A stretch of DNA of 64,000 nucleotides from CAVUNY01 sp963768585 (GTDB lineage: Bacteria > Chloroflexota > Anaerolineae > Anaerolineales > Anaerolineaceae), in assembly GCA_963768585.1 (NCBI GenBank), contig CAVYIF010000006.1, positions 62,001-126,000 on the forward strand. The letters are read 5' to 3'. Positions 41,854 through 50,361 of this stretch are shown here, piece after piece. Under the pieces are notes generated by a model, which searched no databases, was not told the DNA's origin, and was given only the letters and a program-made list of their open reading frames with translations. The position numbers and the translations under genes are program-made. Position 1 is the first letter of the stretch. Every line of letters begins with the position of its first letter.

Positions 41854-43151
41854 AATTGTCCTTGTTGTTCGCGGCGCAGGCGTACAAGCCGCTGCCAATC
41901 GCGCTGGTAGCTCTCCCACTCATCGGCTGCCAGATCATCGTCCTCAGGCCGGTCCAATGCGGGCCAACGATCGGCCGGCGTGGGGCCGGTTGGCAGTTCG
42001 CGCCGGTCTCGCCGCCTGACCCGGATGGGCTCCGGCAGGTCAGGCCAGGGATCGGGCGCGCTAAGCGGCGGATTAACCGCGGGCCACGCCTGCTGTGGAG
42101 GCAGCGGGCGGGCTCGTTCCGTGCGCAGCGGCGCGGGAGGCTCCGGTCGCAGCGATTCCTGCCGCGCAGCGGCGGGCGGCTCAGGTGCTGGGAATGGGGT
42201 TGTGAAAACGGGCTCCTGCCACATGGGCCAGTGATCCGCCCGCGGCGCTCGCTGCGCGCCTGGCGCTGTTGGCGCAGGCTCAGGTTCTGTCTGCGCCGGT
42301 CTGACCTCCGGCGCTTTCACGGGGGCGGGCGGGACCGGTGTTTGGGTCCTGGCCTGGGGAACGGGCATCAACGGCACGGCATGGGGTTTTGGGGGTTCAG
42401 GCGGTCTGTCAGGTGGGCGCGCATCTGCTGTGGAAGCGGGCCGCGGTGCGGCCTGTGGGGCCGGTTGTGGGGTGGATTCCAGGCGCCGCGGGGCTTGCGC
42501 AGGAGGTTGGCTTGCCGCTTGCGGCACGGGCCGGGGTTGGACCGCCTGCTCCTTTTGATCTGCAGCTGGCGCGGGGTACAGGCGCAGTGCGGTGGGCGGG
42601 CGGCGGTCCGCCAGCGGCGCAGGGCGGGATTCCTCACCTTGCGGCAGGACCGGCTCATTTTCCTGGGAAAGGGGTTCGCCCGGCTCTTCGCTTGCCGTGA
42701 GGGTCTCAGCAGACTCGGCCAACGGCGCCTCAGCCTGGTTTTCACCGGCAGGGGTGGACGGCAGGGTCCGGGGCGCAGCCGCCGGCTGCGGTTGAGGGGG
42801 TTGGAGGGCGCGTACCCTGATCCAGGGTATCCTGGAGAAATCATCGCCCAGGCGGCTGCGGATCAAATCCAGCCAATGTTGGGGTGGACCCTTCGAGCGG
42901 GTTAAAGCCAACCAGTGCTCCGGCGGGCCGCCGCCTTCGCCCATTTCACTTTGAAAGGTCTCGCCGGCTTCCGGCTGGACGGCGCCTTCTTGTGCTGGTG
43001 TCATCCGGACAGCATCGCGCCCGCCCGCATCCTGCCGGTCTTCGTCCGGGGGTCGCTCCGCGCCGGACCCAAACGGGTTGCGCCGGATCAAGGCGCGCAG
43101 CCAGCCGGAGAGGACCGTTCGCAGGGAGCGACTGCTGCTGTTGCGGTTCAT
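41832..43151 (-). CDS. Pro-rich disordered protein of the CIS operon
   Basis: The 439 residues are strongly enriched in Pro, Ala, Gln and Arg, with no globular core. Near residues 75-100 a repeated motif reads PPEHWLALTRS then PPQHWLDLIRS, and several W-P pairs follow (ADHWPMWQEP, DPWPDLPEP, DRWPALDRPE). The C-terminal 40 residues are charged and Trp-rich (YQRDWQRLVRLRREQQ). It lies between tube and Afp7-like genes, where Afp6-like or small assembly proteins are encoded in other systems. It may be a scaffold, a cargo adaptor or part of the particle. It overlaps the next gene by 22 bp. Confidence 0.6.
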   Translation of the reverse strand: MNRNSSSRSLRTVLSGWLRALIRRNPFGSGAERPPDEDRQDAGGRDAVRMTPAQEGAVQPEAGETFQSEMGEGGGPPEHWLALTRSKGPPQHWLDLIRSRLGDDFSRIPWIRVRALQPPQPQPAAAPRTLPSTPAGENQAEAPLAESAETLTASEEPGEPLSQENEPVLPQGEESRPAPLADRRPPTALRLYPAPAADQKEQAVQPRPVPQAASQPPAQAPRRLESTPQPAPQAAPRPASTADARPPDRPPEPPKPHAVPLMPVPQARTQTPVPPAPVKAPEVRPAQTEPEPAPTAPGAQRAPRADHWPMWQEPVFTTPFPAPEPPAAARQESLRPEPPAPLRTERARPLPPQQAWPAVNPPLSAPDPWPDLPEPIRVRRRDRRELPTGPTPADRWPALDRPEDDDLAADEWESYQRDWQRLVRLRREQQGQLWTEWPF

Positions 43152-43161
43152 CGGCTGCTTA

Positions 43162-43593
43162 TTAACTCCGGTTGATCGTCTCGTAAACCAGGGTCAGCGA
43201 TTCGATGGCGACTTCGTGATTAAGCGCGTTCAGGGCTGCCCCCTGCCACTCCGAGGGCCAGGCATTGATCAAATCCCAGCGCACAACTTCCGCCACGCCC
43301 TGGCTGTCCAGCAGGAGAACGGAGACATTTTTGCGTTCCACCTGCCCGTTGACCGCGGTCATCATCCAATCCCACAGATCATGCGAGTTGGTCACGCCAT
43401 AGTGAAAGGTTACTGCACTGAATTCTGCCTGGCCCGGGATATGGCGAATCACCTGGTTGTTACCCGCCTCACGGTATTGGATCGAATCCACTTTTACACC
43501 CAGACCGCTGCACTCGGTAAAATGCCCTTCGGCTACGCCCTGAATGACCAGTTTGAAATTATATGCGCGAAAAGGATCGTTATTATCAGGCAT
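43162..43593 (-). CDS. CIS inner tube protein (gp19/Hcp-like)
   Basis: The 143-residue protein belongs to the gp19-like/TIGR02241 tube family: DPFRAYNFKLVIQGVAEGHFTECSGLG at the start, VIRHIPGQAEFSAVTFHYG, and NVSVLLLDSQG before the last strand VAIESLTLVYE. It polymerises into the rigid inner tube. Only one tube gene is seen, whereas Afp and PVC clusters have two or more. Confidence 0.93.
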   Translation of the reverse strand: MPDNNDPFRAYNFKLVIQGVAEGHFTECSGLGVKVDSIQYREAGNNQVIRHIPGQAEFSAVTFHYGVTNSHDLWDWMMTAVNGQVERKNVSVLLLDSQGVAEVVRWDLINAWPSEWQGAALNALNHEVAIESLTLVYETINRS

Positions 43594-43603
43594 CAGGTTC
43601 CTC

Positions 43604-44764
43604 CTACTCTATTTCGGGTCCGCGCTGGTGCTGACGGATGCGGAAGACGATAAATTCGGCCGGCTTGACCGGCGCGATGCCGATGAGGGTGACCACATAA
43701 CCGCGGTCGATGCTTTCGGGTGGGTTGGTCTCCTCATCGCATTTGACAAAGAATGCCTCCTGCGGGGTGCGGCCCATCAAGGCCCCGTCTCGCCACAGCA
43801 AGGTCAAGAATGCGCTGATGTCGCGGCGGATCGATTTCCACAGGGTGTAGTCGTTGGGTTCAAAGACGATCCAGCGCGTGCTGTCCACAATCAATTCTTC
43901 GATCATGTTGAACAGTCGGCGCACATTCAGGTAGCGCCATTCACTGCTCGATGCTGCCAGGGTGCGCGCACCCCATACCCGGATCCCTTCGCGGCTGAAG
44001 AAGCGCAAGGAATTGACTCCGCCATCGTTCAACAGGCCAATCTCATCCCGGCTGAGAGCATGCGTCAGGCTGAGCGCGCCGCGCACCAACTCATTCGCCG
44101 GGGCTTTATGCACGCCGCGGGCGGCATCACTGCGCGCCCAGATGCCGGCGATGTGGCCGGATGGGGGAGCGTTGACCCGTTGGGTGGGGCTAAGTGGATC
44201 GCGCACCGTGATCCACGGATAATAAAATGAGCCAAACCCGTCATCTGAATTACGCGGACGTTTGCCGCTTTTCTCGTCTGCACCGCCGGGCTTTTCCACA
44301 GCGACATTCAGCAGATCGTTAATGTCCTCTACCACTTCCGGGCTGTCGAGAATCGCCACCCGATCGTGAAGCCGCTCGCAGTGGCCCAAAATGGCCGTGT
44401 ACGAGGCGGCATCGATGAAGCCGGGCGCCGCCAGGATGGCGATTTCATCCACCGTTTCCAACGCTTTCAGCCCATCGTCCACCGGACCGTCGGCGACATC
44501 TACCACGTAGCAGCGGCTGCCGCCGTTCTCAAAGAAGCCATAGACTGCCAGCGCCAGCGGCGTGCTTTGAGAGCCCTCCGGAGCGAATTTGTTGAGAAAT
44601 TCGGTCCAATTGTTGATCGCCACCGGCTTTTTTAGCAAAGCGCGGTCGCTTTTTGGGGCTTTTCCAATAAAACCGGCCGTGCTGGTGCCTACCGCCTCAA
44701 TCGGCCTGGCGCCCGCCGGTTCCTCAGATATATAAACATCAGGTGCGTGGAAGTTATACGGCAT
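43604..44764 (-). CDS. CIS contractile sheath protein
   Basis: This 386-residue sheath protein starts with DVYISEEPAGARPIEAVGTSTAGFIG, has the variable middle domain ending in VNAPPSGHIAGIWARSDAARGVHKAPANE, and the conserved C-terminal part RFFSREGIRVWGARTLA and YLNVRRLFNMIEELI. This is the energy-storing outer layer, typical of eCIS/Afp2-4-like sheaths; there is one copy here. It lies 10 bp before the tube gene. Confidence 0.95.
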   Translation of the reverse strand: MPYNFHAPDVYISEEPAGARPIEAVGTSTAGFIGKAPKSDRALLKKPVAINNWTEFLNKFAPEGSQSTPLALAVYGFFENGGSRCYVVDVADGPVDDGLKALETVDEIAILAAPGFIDAASYTAILGHCERLHDRVAILDSPEVVEDINDLLNVAVEKPGGADEKSGKRPRNSDDGFGSFYYPWITVRDPLSPTQRVNAPPSGHIAGIWARSDAARGVHKAPANELVRGALSLTHALSRDEIGLLNDGGVNSLRFFSREGIRVWGARTLAASSSEWRYLNVRRLFNMIEELIVDSTRWIVFEPNDYTLWKSIRRDISAFLTLLWRDGALMGRTPQEAFFVKCDEETNPPESIDRGYVVTLIGIAPVKPAEFIVFRIRQHQRGPEIE

Positions 44765-44777
44765 CTTGCAGCTCCTT

Positions 44778-45479
44778 TCAAGACAACGGATCGAAATGAA
44801 TGACGAGTGGATTTTCTTCTGAATAGTCTTTTTCTAAGGGGATCTCCTGGGTACGCCCGCGAGCCTTCACCACCAGGCGTTTGAGCCAGCCGCTTTCCGG
44901 CACAGATTTAAAGTAAAACTGCCCGTTGGAGCCGGTTCGGACGCTGAACTGCAGCGAAGGTATTTCGACCACTGCCCCCATGACTGGCACGTTTTCCGGT
45001 CCGAGGACCACCCCCGCCAGGGGCTTCACCGGCAGCGCGTCGACCTGCAGCGGCTTCATCACCAATCGCGGCGGCTTTTCGGGGCGTTCCAGGCGCACCC
45101 GCACTCGCAGAAAAAAGCAGGGGCTGGGGGGTACGCCCAGCGCTGTCCACAGGGCGGGTTCAGGCGGGTGCATTTCCAACTCCAACTCCGGCTCCTCCAG
45201 TGCGGCAAATACCAGGGTATTCAGACCCTGGTGCGCCTTGAGGGGATCTTTGGCCCAGCTGGTGACCAGGTAGCGCAGCATAAACTGGTGCGGCGGGTGG
45301 GGCACGTTGCGCAAAGCGGGAATTTCTAACAAATCCATCAGATAACAGGAGATCGTCGGGTCCTTGACAACCGCAGAAGGCGCATTCAACGAACAGGTGG
45401 TCCCACCGGTCACATTTTCCACCCAATCCTTAAGGCGCTGGTCGGCCTGATCGATTGAATTGACCTGCCAATCTGCCAT
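44778..45479 (-). CDS. DUF4255/Pvc16-like cap protein with regulatory-type beta domain
   Basis: This 233-residue protein starts at ATG 45479, 4 nt after AGAGGG. Residues 1 to about 165 match DUF4255 (Pvc16/Afp16 N-terminal) with PHPPHQFMLRYLVTSWAKDP and the HQGLNTLVFAALEE helix. A carboxypeptidase regulatory-like beta-sandwich follows (GVVLGPENVPVMGAVVEIPSL). In Afp-type particles the cap ends the sheath at the distal side. It is the first gene of the operon. Confidence 0.85.
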   Translation of the reverse strand: MADWQVNSIDQADQRLKDWVENVTGGTTCSLNAPSAVVKDPTISCYLMDLLEIPALRNVPHPPHQFMLRYLVTSWAKDPLKAHQGLNTLVFAALEEPELELEMHPPEPALWTALGVPPSPCFFLRVRVRLERPEKPPRLVMKPLQVDALPVKPLAGVVLGPENVPVMGAVVEIPSLQFSVRTGSNGQFYFKSVPESGWLKRLVVKARGRTQEIPLEKDYSEENPLVIHFDPLS

Positions 45480-45558
45480 GTACCCTCTTTCTGCTTCCGC
45501 TTCCCAGGAACGCAAACATCCTGGTTCAGTTAGGCCCAGTATTAATAGTGGTAATAAA

Positions 45559-45587
45559 TTTATAAGTTATTTGATAAGGTTAGTCAA
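45559..45587 (-). promoter_or_regulatory. Promoter of the CIS operon
   Basis: On the minus strand TTGACT (45582-45587) and TATAAA (45559-45564) are 17 nt apart. The start point would lie near 45552, giving a 5' leader of about 70 nt before the cap gene. Confidence 0.7.
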
Positions 45588-45612
45588 TAGGAAAATGTTA
45601 AACAAACGTTAA

Positions 45613-45628
45613 ATTATTGATCAATAAT
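45613..45628. promoter_or_regulatory. 16-bp palindrome upstream of the CIS promoter
   Basis: ATTATTGATCAATAAT is a perfect palindrome lying about 25 bp upstream of the -35 box. The position suits an activator or regulator site. It may be chance in AT-rich DNA. Confidence 0.4.
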
Positions 45629-45677
45629 GAAAACAAATATCCAGAACATGCAGCCTGGGAGTGAAATACGCAGATGA

Positions 45678-46748
45678 TCAGTACGTACCGAGTTCTTTCG
45701 CCAGCGCCACGATCTGCCTGAAATCCTCCAGGCTGACGGTCGAGGGCACCGAATGGTCCGACGAAAAGATATACCCGCCGCCCTGTTTGAGCACCGGTAT
45801 CACGCGCTGCATTTCGGCGCGGATCTCCGCCGGGCGGTCATACAGCACGGCATTCACCCCGCCGTGCAGCACCAGGTCTTTGCCGTACTCGCGCTTCAGC
45901 CACAGCGGGTCCATCCCGGCTTTGACTTCCAGCGGGTTGAGCGCATCCAGGCCGATCTCGATCAGGTCGGGAATGATCGGGCGAATGTCGCCGCAGGAAT
46001 GCAGGTGGGCCTTGATCCCTTTGGCATGTGCCCATTCGATCGCCCGGCGGTGGAAAGGTTTGAGCATTTTGCGGTAAGTGCGCAGTGAGAAAAACTGGTT
46101 ATATTTGTAGCCCATATCATCCCACCAGAAGATCGAGTCAAAGTGGTAGCCGGCCTGCCAGACCTGGTCGAGCAGGGCCAGTTCGGTCTCGAGCTCGGTC
46201 TCGAACATGTCCATCATCCATTCCGGCTCTTCCAGCAGCGCCACCAGCACGCGTTCGGTGCCCACCATCCAGGAATGGGTGACGTCAAAACCAAACCACA
46301 GCCCGGCCTGCAGCCAGCAGCCCTTTTCCTGCCAGATCGGGTAGTTTGCCGCGAAATACGCCCACGGGATGCGGTCGGAGGTGACCTGGATGCGCGCCTT
46401 GGCTTCCTGCCAGGCCTGCGGGCTGACGATGGTATGCGCCAGGAACTCAGGGGTAGAAGCGGCATGCTTCCACTGCTTCATCGTCACACCCCATTCGCTG
46501 GTATAAACCGTGTGCTCGGGGGTATCTTCCAGGATGCGCTTCTCGTAACGCGGCGAATTATCCACCCGCAGCATGGCGACCTGGTCCAGCCCAAAGAAAT
46601 CGACATAGCGCTTCCCGACCGGCATGCCTTCCCGCTGCCAGCGCTCAATCGTGGCGTCCCAGGGATCGTCGATCACCGGGATGCGGTCGGGTTCCTGGTG
46701 GGCAAATACTTTTTGAAAGCGCTGGCGTGAGGTCAGTTCCTCGCTCAT
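45678..46748 (-). CDS. Uroporphyrinogen decarboxylase-family protein (URO-D/MtaA-like)
   Basis: The 356-residue TIM barrel has the URO-D superfamily opening TSRQRFQKVFAHQEPDRIPV, the conserved Asp-rich WWDDMGYK region and LHSCGDIRPIIPDLIEIGLDALNP, the H-x-C-G zinc-type motif of corrinoid methyltransferase relatives. It lacks a heme-pathway context. Members near sugar-utilisation genes are common in Chloroflexota and are of unclear function. It overlaps the isomerase-like gene by 4 bp (ATGA) and is probably co-translated. Confidence 0.85.
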   Translation of the reverse strand: MSEELTSRQRFQKVFAHQEPDRIPVIDDPWDATIERWQREGMPVGKRYVDFFGLDQVAMLRVDNSPRYEKRILEDTPEHTVYTSEWGVTMKQWKHAASTPEFLAHTIVSPQAWQEAKARIQVTSDRIPWAYFAANYPIWQEKGCWLQAGLWFGFDVTHSWMVGTERVLVALLEEPEWMMDMFETELETELALLDQVWQAGYHFDSIFWWDDMGYKYNQFFSLRTYRKMLKPFHRRAIEWAHAKGIKAHLHSCGDIRPIIPDLIEIGLDALNPLEVKAGMDPLWLKREYGKDLVLHGGVNAVLYDRPAEIRAEMQRVIPVLKQGGGYIFSSDHSVPSTVSLEDFRQIVALAKELGTY

Positions 46749-47578
46749 AATGTGACCCCTATCTCTTCTGCCACCCCGCGCACATAGGCCGCCGCCAGGT
46801 CGTATTCGCTGGCCAGGGGCAGGTGCTCGAGCATCAGCGGCAAATCCGGTTCCAGCCGGTCCAATCCGCCCAGCAAGGTGCGGTAATCCAACTCGCCCAA
46901 TCCCGGACGGACTTCATCCAGGTGGACGGTGAGCTTATCCTGCATGTGGATATCTTTGGCGTGCACCGAGCGGATGTCAGGGCCCAGGTGGGCAATGAAA
47001 TCGAGGATGAAGTCGCCGTTGGAAAAATAGCGCTGCGGGCAGTTGATCAGGTTGACCGGGTCGAAATGCACGCCAAACTGAGGCCGGTTGATGGCTCGCA
47101 TCAACTCTTCGTAGCTCTCGATCGAGTCCGGGTACATCCAGGGCATGGGCTCCAGGGTGTAATAAGCGCGTTTTGGCCGCACGGCATCGATGATGGCGCG
47201 CACGGTGTCCACGATCAGGCTGAACGTCTCCGGGGTCAGGTCCGCCGGGTGGGGGCCGTCCCATTTCTCACCGAGCGACCCGGCGATATTGACGCAGCAG
47301 CGCGCACCGATCTCATCCGCCAGGGCCAGCATGATCTGGCATTTCTCGATCGCGGCGCGGCGCGTGGCTTCGTCCGGGCTGAGCGGATTGCTCCAGGCCC
47401 CGGTTTCGGCGATGATAATTCCGGCCTGTTTGGCCGCTTGCGCGTATGCCCGGATCGTTGCATAATCTTCGCTGCCGTTCAGGGGGCAGTAGGCGGCACG
47501 GTAGCCTTTGGCTTGCAGGGCCGCGACCCATTGATCGGGGTCGGATACGGGTTCGGGTAGGGGAGCTCCAAGACGCAT
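46745..47578 (-). CDS. Sugar isomerase/epimerase-type TIM barrel
   Basis: The 277-residue xylose-isomerase-like TIM barrel (AP_endonuc_2 family) has the usual ordering of metal-binding acids: AETGAWSN, RCCVNIAG, LEPMPWMYPDS (Glu), GVHFDPVNL (Asp), SVHAKDIHM and LMLEHLPLASEYDLA (Glu-His). It probably isomerises or epimerises a sugar or sugar acid. It is the upstream partner of the URO-D-like gene, in a short two-gene operon. Confidence 0.85.
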   Translation of the reverse strand: MRLGAPLPEPVSDPDQWVAALQAKGYRAAYCPLNGSEDYATIRAYAQAAKQAGIIIAETGAWSNPLSPDEATRRAAIEKCQIMLALADEIGARCCVNIAGSLGEKWDGPHPADLTPETFSLIVDTVRAIIDAVRPKRAYYTLEPMPWMYPDSIESYEELMRAINRPQFGVHFDPVNLINCPQRYFSNGDFILDFIAHLGPDIRSVHAKDIHMQDKLTVHLDEVRPGLGELDYRTLLGGLDRLEPDLPLMLEHLPLASEYDLAAAYVRGVAEEIGVTL

Positions 47579-47675
47579 TTTTTCCTCCTATTTTGATAAA
47601 TCGGCATTCTGTACGGGCGCACGGCGTGCGCCCTGAACGATTATCATATTGCTTGTCCCACAATGTGCGAGTAGC

Positions 47676-48914
47676 CTATCCAAATTTTAGCATCAAAAAC
47701 CCGGCGATCACCCGAATCACAATCGCCAGCACCATACCACCGAACAACCCGATCCAGCCCACAATTTGAGCAGAAAGCAGGCCGCAGATCAGCACGGCGG
47801 CATTGGCTGCCAGGTTGAACCAGGCCAGGTGCGGCGGGCGGTCATTGGCAGGTATTTTTTCCAGCAGGTAGTTCACCGCCCCATTGTTAAAAATGGCCCA
47901 GCCGAAACCACCCACGAATTGGGTGGCGAAATACAGCCACGGGCTGTAGCTGAAGGTGAACATGAGCGTAGACAGGCTGGCGATCACCATTCCGATCCCG
48001 GTCATCTTCTTGAAACCCCAGCGCCGCGAAATTTTCCCAGCCTGGGAAGAACTGACAAACTGGACGACAGAAAACAGGCTGAAGGCCAGGCCGATCACCC
48101 GGTCCGTGAGGTGCAGTTCGTTGACCTGGTACAGGGGAAAAATCGCCTGGGGTAAAAAAATACCGATATTCAGCAAGAACATCATCAGCAGCACCCGGCG
48201 GAAGGGCCCCCGAAGGATCTCCAGGCTGATTTTGCCGGTCGGAACGCGCACGGCGCCCTCCGCCGGAACCCGGGGAATCTCTTCTTCAACCGGCTTAATT
48301 TTAAAGAGCTGGTACGCGCTGGCCATCGAACCGACAAAACCCAGGGCAAATACCACCAGGTAGCCGCCGGACAGCGACATTGATGCCAGAATCTGGCCTA
48401 CTACCAGCGAAGTGAGCATGGAGGTTACCGCCACCAAAGCACTGCGCGTGCCCACCACCTGCCCGCGCCAGGCCGGCGGGATGCTCTCCGCCAGAAAGGC
48501 GGTCCCCATCAAGGCCGCGACCGCGCCGGAGATATTCTGGACCAGGACGATTCCCAAAATGACCCACAACTGCGTTTCAGACGGCAGTAAAATCGGCAGC
48601 GGCACCAGGGCCAGATAGAAAATCCGGGTGATCAAAGATGCGACCGGCACAATGCGCGACATAGGTTTACCGCGCAGCAAATTCGTCGCCGGTACGGTTA
48701 CAATCAGGTTCATCAGAGCCGGGATGGCGGTGAGCAGCCCCATCTGGAAGGGGGTAGCCCCAATGCGCGAACAGTATACCCCCAGGAAGGTAATAACGGA
48801 TCCGTTTAAGATCCCCCATAAAGCAACATCCCAATAAAGATGCAGGAAATTTTTGCGGTGTTCCGGGGGAACCGGCGTGGTAAATCCAAAGAAGCGGCGC
48901 AGGTACAAACTCAT
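47676..48914 (-). CDS. MFS transporter
   Basis: This 412-residue protein has about 12 TM helices. It has short loops and the A-motif-like stretch GKPMSRIVPVASLITR, with symmetric halves (about 1-200 and 230-412) and central FLAESIPPAWRGQVVGTRSALV, which resembles sugar or drug transporters of the MFS_1 group. The substrate is unknown; the neighbouring carbohydrate genes suggest a sugar. A TATAAT lies 8 nt before its ATG. Confidence 0.85.
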   Translation of the reverse strand: MSLYLRRFFGFTTPVPPEHRKNFLHLYWDVALWGILNGSVITFLGVYCSRIGATPFQMGLLTAIPALMNLIVTVPATNLLRGKPMSRIVPVASLITRIFYLALVPLPILLPSETQLWVILGIVLVQNISGAVAALMGTAFLAESIPPAWRGQVVGTRSALVAVTSMLTSLVVGQILASMSLSGGYLVVFALGFVGSMASAYQLFKIKPVEEEIPRVPAEGAVRVPTGKISLEILRGPFRRVLLMMFLLNIGIFLPQAIFPLYQVNELHLTDRVIGLAFSLFSVVQFVSSSQAGKISRRWGFKKMTGIGMVIASLSTLMFTFSYSPWLYFATQFVGGFGWAIFNNGAVNYLLEKIPANDRPPHLAWFNLAANAAVLICGLLSAQIVGWIGLFGGMVLAIVIRVIAGFLMLKFG

Positions 48915-48922
48915 GTACCGCT

Positions 48923-48928
48923 ATTATA
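48923..48928 (-). promoter_or_regulatory. -10 box next to the MFS transporter start
   Basis: TATAAT followed by AGCGGTAC and ATG gives an 8-nt gap; transcription may begin 1-2 nt before the codon. Confidence 0.45.
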
Positions 48929-49007
48929 ATTGTGAAAGAAAAACCTGCCGGGACAAACCAACCCCAATCGAAAAAGCCGCGAGGAATCCGGCCCAAGGAG
49001 CAAATCC

Positions 49008-50210
49008 ATGATCAACCAGAAAGGCCAGACCTGGAACGAATCGGAGACTTATCTCGACCCGGTCACTTTGAAACGCGTGCGTAAAGTTACCCGCCTGGGT
49101 CTTTACAACCAGACGCCCACCTACCACACCGGCACCGGCTGGACGGCGGACGGCGAGTTTATGGTGTTTGCTTCGGCGCGCAACGGGGGCAGCGCCCTCT
49201 TCCGCTGCCACGTGCCCAGCGGAGATATCACCCAGATCACCGAAACTTACGCTGGCGTTGGCTGCCTGGATGAGATGCAAAAGAATACCGGCACCTGCAC
49301 CGGCAACGGTTATGGCGTAACCATGCTCAACTGTGTCGCCCCGCACAGCCGCTGGGTTGTGTTTGTACAGGGGCGCTCGCTGCGCGCCGTGCACCTGGAA
49401 ACCCTGGAAGAAAGGATGTTGATCCAAAACTACGGGGATAACTTCATTGCCGGCATGCCGAGTATCGACCCGACCGAGCAGCTGGTTCTGCAGCCGGTCA
49501 TGTCGGCCCATCCGGAGATCAATGCCGGCGTGCCACCGACCAAAACATACTTCGAGACTTTTTCAGTTAACGGGCCGGATCTGCACCTGCTGCAGGTACC
49601 TCTGGCGGGCGGTGCGGTCAGCGAAGTCTATGCCGAAAGTGGCGTCGGCTGCGCGCACAGCCCGCACAATCCGGTCGACGGCAACCTGGTCTTGATCGAC
49701 CGGGATAAACCGCCCCGGCTGTGGGGCGGCAGCGACGGGCATACCAACCGCATCTGGACCCTGAACTTACGCACCAGGCAGCTCACCGAACTGCCCAACC
49801 AGGATACGGAAAAGTTTCAGGTGCACAGCGTGTGGACCTGGGACGGGAGCGCGGTAGCCTATCACGGGCGCAGCGGTCTGGGCGGGTATTATATCGGCGT
49901 GGTCAGCAAAGAGGGCGAAACCCTGCGCGAATATAAATTCACCCAGGCCGAGCATTACGGTCACGTATCCGCCATGGCCAACCGTCCGGCGATCATCCTG
50001 GACGGAAACCTGACCGGCGATATGCTGTTGCTGCTGTATTACGACCGCGAGACGCCGCGTATTGAAATGGTAGCCAGACATGCCACGCTGTGGGGCGGCC
50101 TGCCGTGGCAGTATTCCCACCCCCATCCGCAGAGCGACCCTACCGGGCGCTATATCTCGTTCAACGCCGTGCACGGCGGGCGCAGCGACGTGTATATCGT
50201 CGAAATGTAA
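49008..50210 (+). CDS. Oligogalacturonate lyase-like protein (PL22 type)
   Basis: The 400-residue seven-bladed propeller resembles oligogalacturonate lyase (Ogl). It shows TGTGWTADGEFMVFAS, SGVGCAHSPHNPVDGNLVL, the FQVHSVWTW strand and the late PWQYSHPHPQSDP, which matches the Q-x-x-H-x-H metal-ligand pattern of PL22 enzymes. This suggests cleavage of short pectin oligomers in the cytosol. AAGGAG precedes ATG. It is divergent from the MFS transporter and may share its regulation. Confidence 0.82.
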   Translation: MINQKGQTWNESETYLDPVTLKRVRKVTRLGLYNQTPTYHTGTGWTADGEFMVFASARNGGSALFRCHVPSGDITQITETYAGVGCLDEMQKNTGTCTGNGYGVTMLNCVAPHSRWVVFVQGRSLRAVHLETLEERMLIQNYGDNFIAGMPSIDPTEQLVLQPVMSAHPEINAGVPPTKTYFETFSVNGPDLHLLQVPLAGGAVSEVYAESGVGCAHSPHNPVDGNLVLIDRDKPPRLWGGSDGHTNRIWTLNLRTRQLTELPNQDTEKFQVHSVWTWDGSAVAYHGRSGLGGYYIGVVSKEGETLREYKFTQAEHYGHVSAMANRPAIILDGNLTGDMLLLLYYDRETPRIEMVARHATLWGGLPWQYSHPHPQSDPTGRYISFNAVHGGRSDVYIVEM

Positions 50211-50283
50211 AGCTGATCATGGTGCCCCTTGGGCAACAGGACCGCTCAGGGGGCACCATTTAGAACCTGCCCGAAAATTAATT

Positions 50284-50330
50284 CCAGGGTGTTTTTTTGC
50301 CCCACTACGTGGGGCAAAAAAACACCCTGG
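50284..50330. terminator. Bidirectional terminator between PL22 and lipoprotein genes
   Basis: A perfect 21-bp stem (arm CCAGGGTGTTTTTTTGCCCC) around a short loop, with T- and A-tracts inside the arms, lies between convergent genes. Confidence 0.8.
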
Positions 50331-50361
50331 AGATATTTTCCGGATAGATATTAAATTTTTA

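Noticed and set aside
41856..42905. 349-residue plus-strand Arg/Gly-rich protein
   Set aside because: It is antisense to the Pro-rich CIS protein; Pro codons read backwards as Gly/Arg/Trp explain it.
30659..45515. Intact prophage
   Set aside because: Tail-type genes only; no capsid, portal, terminase, integrase or lysis genes, and the DUF4255 cap and anchor genes fit a CIS.
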